This document shows, in pieces, positions 41,701-50,700 of a stretch of 64,000 nucleotides of DNA. Made by a program: the position numbers and the translations under genes. The notes beneath the pieces are model-generated. The model searched no databases and was not told where the DNA came from. It was given only the letters and a program-made list of their open reading frames with translations. Origin of the DNA: Branchiostoma belcheri (taxonomy: Eukaryota; Chordata; Leptocardii; Amphioxiformes; Branchiostomatidae); assembly GCF_001625305.1 (NCBI RefSeq), contig NW_017803280.1:67208-131207 (forward strand). Reading direction: 5' to 3'. The stretch's first letter is position 1. The number at the start of each line of letters is the position of its first letter.

Positions 41701-44700
41701 TTCAAAAGTCGTTGCCATACATTGTACCATGTACAATTGTCGTGAAACAAAGTTCTGTTTCTATTTCTATGTTCTTTATCAGCCTCTTCTTTCTCTCTAG
41801 GCCTCTTGTTTGACATTGATGACACTATTTCTTACAACCCCACCCCCTCTCTCTTTCTTGCTCTCTCAATCTATGTATCATGTATCTTCATTAATGACAA
41901 CTATCTATATAAGTGATGACATATATACATCTCCCAAGATTGGCATATATCAGGCTTATTTACTTTTAAAAACTATGTCTCTGCGGATGGCTTCGGAATT
42001 AAACCTCTACTAATTTGTCCCAGAGTTGGTGACTCATGTCCCGACAATGACAGCAGACCGACGCCAGGGCTTTAAAACGTCGCGCCAGAGACACAGTATT
42101 AGAAAAACAAAATTAAAAGGGATAAATTAGATTATCAGTCAGACTCCATAACTGTTTCCTGTCTAAACCTGATTGGGTTGAACATTTGAAGTTGCTATTG
42201 ATGATGATTGAACGTCTTGTATACACGTTTATTAATTATATGGAGAAAAGAGCGAGATCCCACGTGAAAATATAGCAAATTTATTTAAGCTGGAGAAACG
42301 TTTTTTAATATTTTTATATAGCGTAATCCTGGAACAATGAAAAACAAAACGTCGCGGTATCGTTGTAGTTCACTTTTGGAACAAAAAGTCAATGGCTGAA
42401 ACAATGAAATTCTGGGTGTAATAGTTTATGGCGAAAGGCTACAACGAAAATTACAAACATTAGAACGCCGCGAATGATTACAAACTTAGGCCACAGCAAG
42501 TAATTTTCATGGATGACATCAGCACGCGCATTAATTTTCGCCTGATTTTGGAAAAAAAATGCCTTCTGACAGTGGTCAACATGCCGAAAATGGGCAAAGA
42601 TGTCTGTCGCCATGTCGGAAGGTGGATGGCAGATAACTATGAGGAGAGGCTTTGTTTCTTACTTTGATGCAGTAATATGTGATGCTGGCTGTATATGTGA
42701 TGTTCCCACTGAATAAAAACCATTTGTACAATGATTGAGTAAAAATTTTAAATTGTAGGAACCTTGTTTTTTCGGCCCGCCTTGTTGTTTTTTTTCGCCC
42801 GCTCGCTTTAGATTTGGAGTCTGCGGAGGATGTCATCCATAAAATTGACTTGCTGTGGCCTTAGTTTAGAAACTTACAGTCATTACCAACTTCGATGTCA
42901 GACGAGAATTTGATCCCCTCCATACGTGCTGTATCCCCCGAATTCCCGCCATTTCTGTCGTTGACCCAGAGTGAACATGTTTTTGTAAGCCACCCCGACT
43001 ATGACAGCTGTGATGCATTGATGACCGACACATTGACACAGATTGCTTTTCTTGGAAAGAAAATATATCGGTCGCCCCGATGCGACGAGTCGTCGATATT
43101 GCTGTCCAGTTAGTCTGTCATCTGTAGGCAAACGACGGTCGTTTAGGACATGTAGAAAGCAGAACTAAAACTGTAAAAGACCTCTATCCAGAGCCTCTAC
43201 CAGTCTTCGGGAAGCGGCTGGAAAAAGTAGGCCAAATAGACCATAGACCTTCAATTGGAAGGTTGACAAATGATATGCCAGTTGAGTTGGTCGGCTAACT
43301 TTACAGTTTTCGGGAGCGGCAAAATTGGCGGACCGTGCATATGCTGCAGCTAGCTCCCTTAGCATGGGGCCCCGCATGCCCTTTTCCGTAGAGCGTAATC
43401 GGCCGTCTTAATTCTACGTAGAGCGTAGACGGGCAGCTTTAATTTAACGTAGAGCGTAATTGGCGCATTTTGTGTTCAGCGTATTCGCCGTTTTATTACT
43501 ACGTAATGCGTTGTAGCCACTTGGAATTTATCGTAAAGCGTAATGGAAAGCTCTCAAAATTTAGCGTAGAGCGTTGTCGGTCCCCCCCCCCCCCCCATGC
43601 ATGTGTTACCTGTCTATTTGGCCAATTTCTACTCTTGTCAGCCGCTTCTTGAAGCCTGCTAGAGGCTAAAAGATTCCAGGCTACACCGACAACGTTTTTA
43701 CTAGAAGACTGCAAAATTTGTTTTCAGAATCCAATCCGGCTGACCAGTACCGCGACAGCTCACGAGTCGTGAATTCCGGCGGTAGAAATTTTAGACACTC
43801 CGGTGAACTTTTCAACTTCCTCCCGTGAGCTAAAATTGTCAGTAGAGAGTCTGACTGCTGAAGCGATAAGACGTAAGTAGCTATAGAGACTGAGGACCAC
43901 AGATAAGTAGTAATTGGGCAGTGCCACCCTGACTGACACTAGCGTCTCATTTGTCGAAATGATACGAATTTTTGTAGTCTTGGCGCCATTTTTCATGATT
44001 GACATTCCCACGGAAGATCAATTCGGTAAATTCAAGTCCTTGGTAAATCTCTCTCAGTCAGCTATCTAATTTTTGTCCAGACACTACCCTTCTCACATGC
44101 TTGGAATCCTACCGGAAGAGGCGTTGATATCTCCTGTTACATATGTAGAGGTAGAATAATGTTTATTTTACGGTACTTGCTAAAGTTTCACGGTTGCCAA
44201 AAGTGAAATCCTTTTTTAAAATTACTCCCATGCCCAAACTTAAGAACATTTTGAATATATGTGTGTTTGGAAAAAAAAGGGCATATTAAAAGATTGAAAT
44301 TTATCGTTTTATGTTGAAGTGAAGGTTGTGTATACGTGTGTAACTTTCATCGGGCAAATTTTAGGTACACATATGCGGTCTTGGCTGAGAAGATTTATCG
44401 CCGTGCCTGGCGGGCCATTTTAAACGTCGTCCCATCCTCGTCTCGTAAATGCTACGGCGGCGCCGCGGGATCTGGGTCAACTGGAAGGATGTCAGTGTCG
44501 GTCTGGTACAGATAAATCAAGTGGTAAGGAAGGAGGCGGTAATATCTGTAACCTGGTCACCGGACTTGCCCGGCCTGAGCCGCAGGCCGAGATTCTTCGG
44601 CACTGTAAGCTGCATTTTCCCGCCTGGCTAACTGAGCCCGTCCCGGTGATTTTGTAGCCTGGGTGCCAGACTGTTTCCAAGGTCCACACAGGCCAGTTCA

Positions 44701-47700
44701 TCGGCTTCATTGGTTCAAGAGTTGGTAGTGTGGCCTAATATTCCAGGTTATAGTTTTCGCAGCTTCATGGAATATTGACAGCAACGGTTTAAAGTAAAAA
44801 TAGAATTAAAAAAAACAACAAACTAAAATGGCGCCCACAGTTTCTGACATATTACCATGTTGAACAGAATGTGCTAGATATAGTCTCAAGGTTTTAAAAG
44901 AAAAGGTTTAACAATTTGGCGTAATACCGTAAGTGCGCTTTCTATTGCAGTTTTACAATAGATTTTTTTCCACAAATACCTAGCCTGGGTGCCTTCCGAT
45001 TTGTTCGGGGTTTCCGTTAGGCCACACCGACTTAATTTTATGGATGACATCCGCGCGCGCATTGATTTTCGCCTGTCGCCCTCAAAAAAAAAAAAAAAAA
45101 AAGAATCACGTCCACCGAGGCTCTGGCCTGGCTCTAGGCCTGGGTAGTCCATGGTAGTCAGCGACAAAACGGAGCCGAGCACCCAGGCTATCGAATTCGA
45201 AGCTCCACGACTCAAGAACTCAGTACATAAGTATAGAACCGATTCATAAATGCCGCAAAAAGCCAGCATGTGCCGGCTTGTCGTATACGTCACTATGTAC
45301 TGTCGGGAATTCACAATACCAGCTTTGTATTCCTGTGGTTCAGTAGCATTTTTATTTTTGGCCGGACTTTTTTTTATTCATCCGCGCGCACTAGTTTGGG
45401 GGTGTTCAGAGGATGTCATCCATAAAATTAAATCGGTGTGGCCTTACAATTCGGATGGCACCCAGACAAACAAACACCACCAAATTAAAATTAAAACCCC
45501 ACAACTTTTTACTTTCCCCTCGCCAGACATGGTAAACATACAGTAAACCGTTAGCTGAGCTGTGGCCTGAAATAGGCGTCCAAACACTATCTATCATACC
45601 TTCTGTTGAAACAGTGTTGTTACCTTCGCCAAGAAGGTTATGTTTTCGTAGGCGTTCGTGTGTGTGTGTGTGTGTCTGTCTGTCTGTCTGTCTGTAAACA
45701 CGATAACTTGAGAAGGCTTAAATGGATTGACTTCATATTTGGTAGGTGGGTAGGTCTTGATGAGACCTCGAAATGATTAGATTTTGGGCCCCCTAGCGGC
45801 TTCTTATGGTACTGCAGCTGAACTTCAGATTTTGATATCTCGTGATCTGGATGTGCTGGGGTCACGAAATTTGGATGGTAGGTAAGCCTTGTGCTGGGGA
45901 AGAAGTGACATAGGTTTGGGCCCCCTGGCGGCTTGCTCAAGAACTGCAGGGGCATTTCTTTGAAAATATTCATAAGAGGATAACTCAAGAACCGGTGGGC
46001 GGATCTTCATGATTTTTGGTATGTAGGTAGCTTAAGTGACGCTTGACATAATTATGTGACAATTATGCAAATATGGATGTTATTTGCATAATTAATGAGG
46101 AAATTCTATAAATCAGCTGCATTACATTATAGGACTATTCAAGCTTGTGACATATGTAATTGAGAACAAGAGAAACACAGGCAGATATTGATTATGTAAA
46201 TCAACATTTAATTAATGAGAAAATGTTATAATTCCATAATAGTAACTGCCTGGAATTTCATACTTGAGGTATTTGAAAGTTAAGTGAAGGTGAACATCAT
46301 TAAACATAACTTATTCAAATTAGGTCCTCATTTGCATAATTTATGACGAAATGATAGAATGGCTTTCTTTGTTAAGATAAGGCTGTCTTTCGATGGAGAA
46401 TATAATCAAGTAAATCAACTGATATAATTCATGCAAATGAGGATCCTATTTGCATAATCAGGAGGAATAATCTTTACTTTGTCTGTCATAAAGATTAACA
46501 TCATTTGGCGAAGGTATGAGGTCGTGGGACTCTAGTTTACACTACTTTCGCCCGACTGTTACCCGATAAGGGCTCCGTCTGAGGATGTATATGCATACGG
46601 CAAGAGATAAGTGCTAACCAGCGCATAGAGGTCTTTGCAAACTGCGTAGCTTTATGTTACTTTTAACCATTAAACCAATACGCCTACTTTTTTTTAGTCC
46701 AAAAATGGGTTATATTTTAGGAAAGTTTTGTGAATTCAAATTTGTGACATTTGTTACTTGCTGGTATACGGTAGGGTACGGTAGTATTGTTTTGGGTGGC
46801 TGAGCTGTGGGTTTGTGTGTATGTTTGTCCGGACTGAGTACGTTTACGGCGCGTCAGTGGGGGTAGCCAATGAGATTTCAGGGCAGCAAAACTGGAAATA
46901 TTCTGAATAATAAGGCAATCTTTGTGATATTGACACATTCTGCTTTACATTAGCACATTTGAGTCAGCATTTCATACTTTGGGTATAAGTCCTCTATTTT
47001 CTGAGTGTTTTTTCTAAAAATCAGCCCAAGGCCTTCCAGTAACCATTTTCCGTCAGAATTTATGAATTTTTGCTCCATGAGGGTCAATATACATTGGGAT
47101 AGACTGGTCTAAAACTGCGCTGAATGTCTTTAAAGACAGAGAGACATGAGGTCAAAAAGACAGACACAGGAAATCAAGTTTCAAGTTTCAAGTTTTATTA
47201 ATAAAATCAGCCTTGCAGCCAGTTTACAAAGTCGACCAAGCTGAATTACACTGATTTTTACAAATTTTATACATAGTAGATACAAATATACATTTACATG
47301 ACAATACATATACAGGCACGCAAACGAACATGTTACAAAATCACACAATACACAAGGGCACTGAAATGGCTCTTGTCAGGAGCCAGGTAGAATAAAGGAT
47401 GGAATGGTTTAATGTTTGGCGTCTACCATGGGCTGCCGCTCATATATGTACCTGGGCCAGTCATCTGTGGAAATTTTAAAAGAATTTGTTCCTAACAGTG
47501 GACATTATATATACTGTATCTATAATTGCCTCTACCAGGCTTCGGGAGGCGGCTGGAAAGAGTAGAAATTTCGGGAGAGGCAAACTGTTCTCTCCAACAG
47601 ACCAACTCCCACGGCATGCTATCTCTCTATTTGACCAACTCCCACGGCATGCTATCTCTCTGCTATTTGACCAACTCCCATACTCTCCAAGCAGAGGTGA

Positions 47701-50700
47701 GAGGGAGAGAACGTAGGATATTCCGACATGGCTAGCTAAGGGAGGCACATTTCCCTCTCACNNNNNNNNNNNNNNNNNNNNGCCTCCCTTAGCTAGCCAT
47801 GTCGGAATATCCTACGTTCTCTCCCTCTCACCTCTGCTTGGAGAGTACAACTCCCACGGCATGCTATCTCTCTATTTGACCAACTCCCACGGCATGCTAT
47901 CTCTCTATTTGACCAACTCCCACGGCATGCTATCTCTCTATTTGGTCGATTTCTACTCTTTCCAGCCGTCTCCCGAAGCCTGGTAGAGGCTAATACTGTA
48001 TGCCCTTACCTTAACCTATCAGACTGTTGAAGAAAAATAGCTTCAAAGTTTTAATTTTAGAACCACCATAGAGGTACTAGCCAAGTGTATGTTATCTTTT
48101 TGACACACTGTCTAAACGATAACACAGTGATAATGAACGGCCGCATGTAGATATTGTAATAATGAGGGTGATAAATGAGTTAATCATGAAAAATAATTGC
48201 ATTCCGGAGGTATTACGAATGTCTGGTCGTTCTAAGTCTGGTTATCGTCACTTGATTTGAAAACCATTTAGGTCATCTATAAAATTAGACCCCAACTAAT
48301 TGCGTAAGACTGTATATATACAATATCTTGAATATCATATATGTTCAACTAATTTTGGCTCAATTGATTATATCATAAGGCGAGACATATGGTATTGAAC
48401 ATTAATTTTATGCCTGTAATGTGGAATTTGATCTCATAGGAATCTGTTATCTCTCTTATTAAAATAAATGAAATATTCAAAAGAATCGAGTGAGTAGAAA
48501 CAGGCCTGACGCCTGTGAAAATGACGTTCATTTATCACAATGTACGGGTCCATTTCACGCATCGCGGCAACTTCTCATTTCGAATCGGCAAACGGTCTAC
48601 CATTGCGAATAACGTGCTAGCTTTCGCGTGGCCTCAGACATTACGTTGGAGCTCAATGACATTCAGAAAATTGAAGGGTGACCTTTAAGTTTTAGGTTTC
48701 TTGGCTTGAAGCGTGTTTCGGTCGGTGGTATATGCGCGGGGTAGGATTATGAGTTGGCAAACAGGGCTTTGCTTTTCCACAGCAAGTAATTTTTATGGAT
48801 GACATCAGCGAGCGCATTAATTTTCGCCTGATTTTGGAAAAAAAAACACAAGAAATTTTGTTGCCTTCTGACAGTGGTCAACATGCCGAAAATGGACAAA
48901 GATGTCTGTTGCCATGCCGGGATGGCAGATAACTATGAAAAGGGGAGACTAGAAAAGGCTCTGATTTAATGTTTTGTTTCTTACTTTGATACAGTGATAT
49001 GTGATGCTGGCTGTGTATATTTGATGTTCCCACTGAATAAAAACCATTTGTACAATGATTGAGTCAAAATTTGAAAATGTAGGAACCTTGTTTTTTTCGG
49101 CCCGCCTTTTTTTCGCCCGCTCGCATTAGATTGGGAGTCTGCGGAGGATGTCATCCATAAATTATAAAATTTACTTGCCGTAGCCTAAACGATTTATCAA
49201 TGACTCATGAGTCATCCTGGTACTATTGTACAGATTTCTGACCAATCTTTAGAGTGTTAAAAGTACAGGTCATATTTTGCAATACAAGTTCTCGTTTGTT
49301 ACGTCAATTCCTTCCTCAAATGTGGCAAATCGTAATGAATAAAAACACTTCCCTGATGCCTGACTGAAGTCTCCGATGTCAGTGGAGTCGTGTGACGTAA
49401 TAACGACAGAGCGTTCGGCTTGGAACCAATAGGTCCCGAGTTCGAATCCTGCCATGCTACCTTGTGCCCTTATGAAAGGCACTTAACATGAATTTCCTCA
49501 CTTGACTCAGGTGAAAATATCTGTTGTCCGTTCATGCGTTTGTCTGCGTTGGTAGCGGCATAAGCATTAGTTGAAGGTGTTCAAAAACTCGTATTTCCCC
49601 AGAACTATCGTAGACTGGAACTCGTCGCTACCAAGCACAGTTGGGGCATCATCACTAGAAAGCTTTAAACAACTCCTGCAATTAAATGTGCAAAGATTGA
49701 GTGTAACAAGTCGTTCGGTGTGATATAGCTAGCTGCCGCCGCGCCGCGTGCCTGCGAAGCTGGTGTGTTGCGTCGAAGGACGGTTATACCGGCTATACTG
49801 ATGCAGAAGTGTGCCGTCGCCATGCCTTGTAATGAATGTTGGGATGATTTACCAGTAGTTTCTTAGTAGTTATTAGTAGTTCTATATGTACTAATTGTCT
49901 GTTTTTTATACCATATGTTTCTTCTGTTCCTGCAATTAGCCCTCGGGCAAGAATGTGCAATAAACAATTTATAATTCCCGTAAAGAATTTCATCAGGTTG
50001 GAAGATATTTAGGGTATAGAATCTTCTTACACAACCAGTAAGGTTCTCACCTGCTTACGTTTCGATGTCTATCAGACACCTTCCTCAGAGCTTCTGACGG
50101 GACGAGGGGGGATACAAGCTCAGCCACGTTTGGGATTGCATTCTCGCCGCAAAAGCGCCACCTACTTTGGCGATAAAAAGCGGCGAGTTGCAGAACTCCA
50201 GTCAGAAGCTCTGAGGAAGGTGTCTGATAGACATCGAAACGTAAGCAGGTGAGAACCTTACTGGTTGTGTAAGAAGAAAAAAAATTCTAAACCCACAAAT
50301 TATAATTGTTTAAAAAAAAAAAAACCTCTCATGTCCTCCCCCCCCCCCAGGTGTGTCTGACGAGGTGAGGGGCAGGTTCAAGGCTAACGACGCGGCGCTG
50401 GTGACGTCAGTGGCCGTGGAGGGGGACACGGTCACGTGGTCTACCGGCACCCAGACCGGCGTCACCATCTCCAAAAACACCTACAGCTGGGGACAGGAGT
50501 TCGAGGAGGCTTCACTGGACGGCAAGAGGCGCATGGTACTCACGAGTTTCATTTTCCTCCTTCTAAACAAATGTAGAACATTTTCATTCAGTCATTTTAT
50601 GTACATAAATTGAATATAAACTGTTTTCACTGTATGGGCAGGCAGGTATCAGGCAGGTGCTGGTCGCCATTTTGGTGTCCCTATTTGCATTTCAACACAT

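Larger units (their letters stand above)
47525..47992. mobile_element. foldback element, TAGCCTCTACCAGGC family, with a second foldback inside
   Basis: CTCTACCAGGCTTCGGGAGG and complement at the ends. ATACTGTAT on both sides (47511-47519 and 47993-48001) is a 9-bp duplication, with a few extra bases at the left edge. Loop has repeats of CCAACTCCCACGGCATGCTA. Confidence 0.78.
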
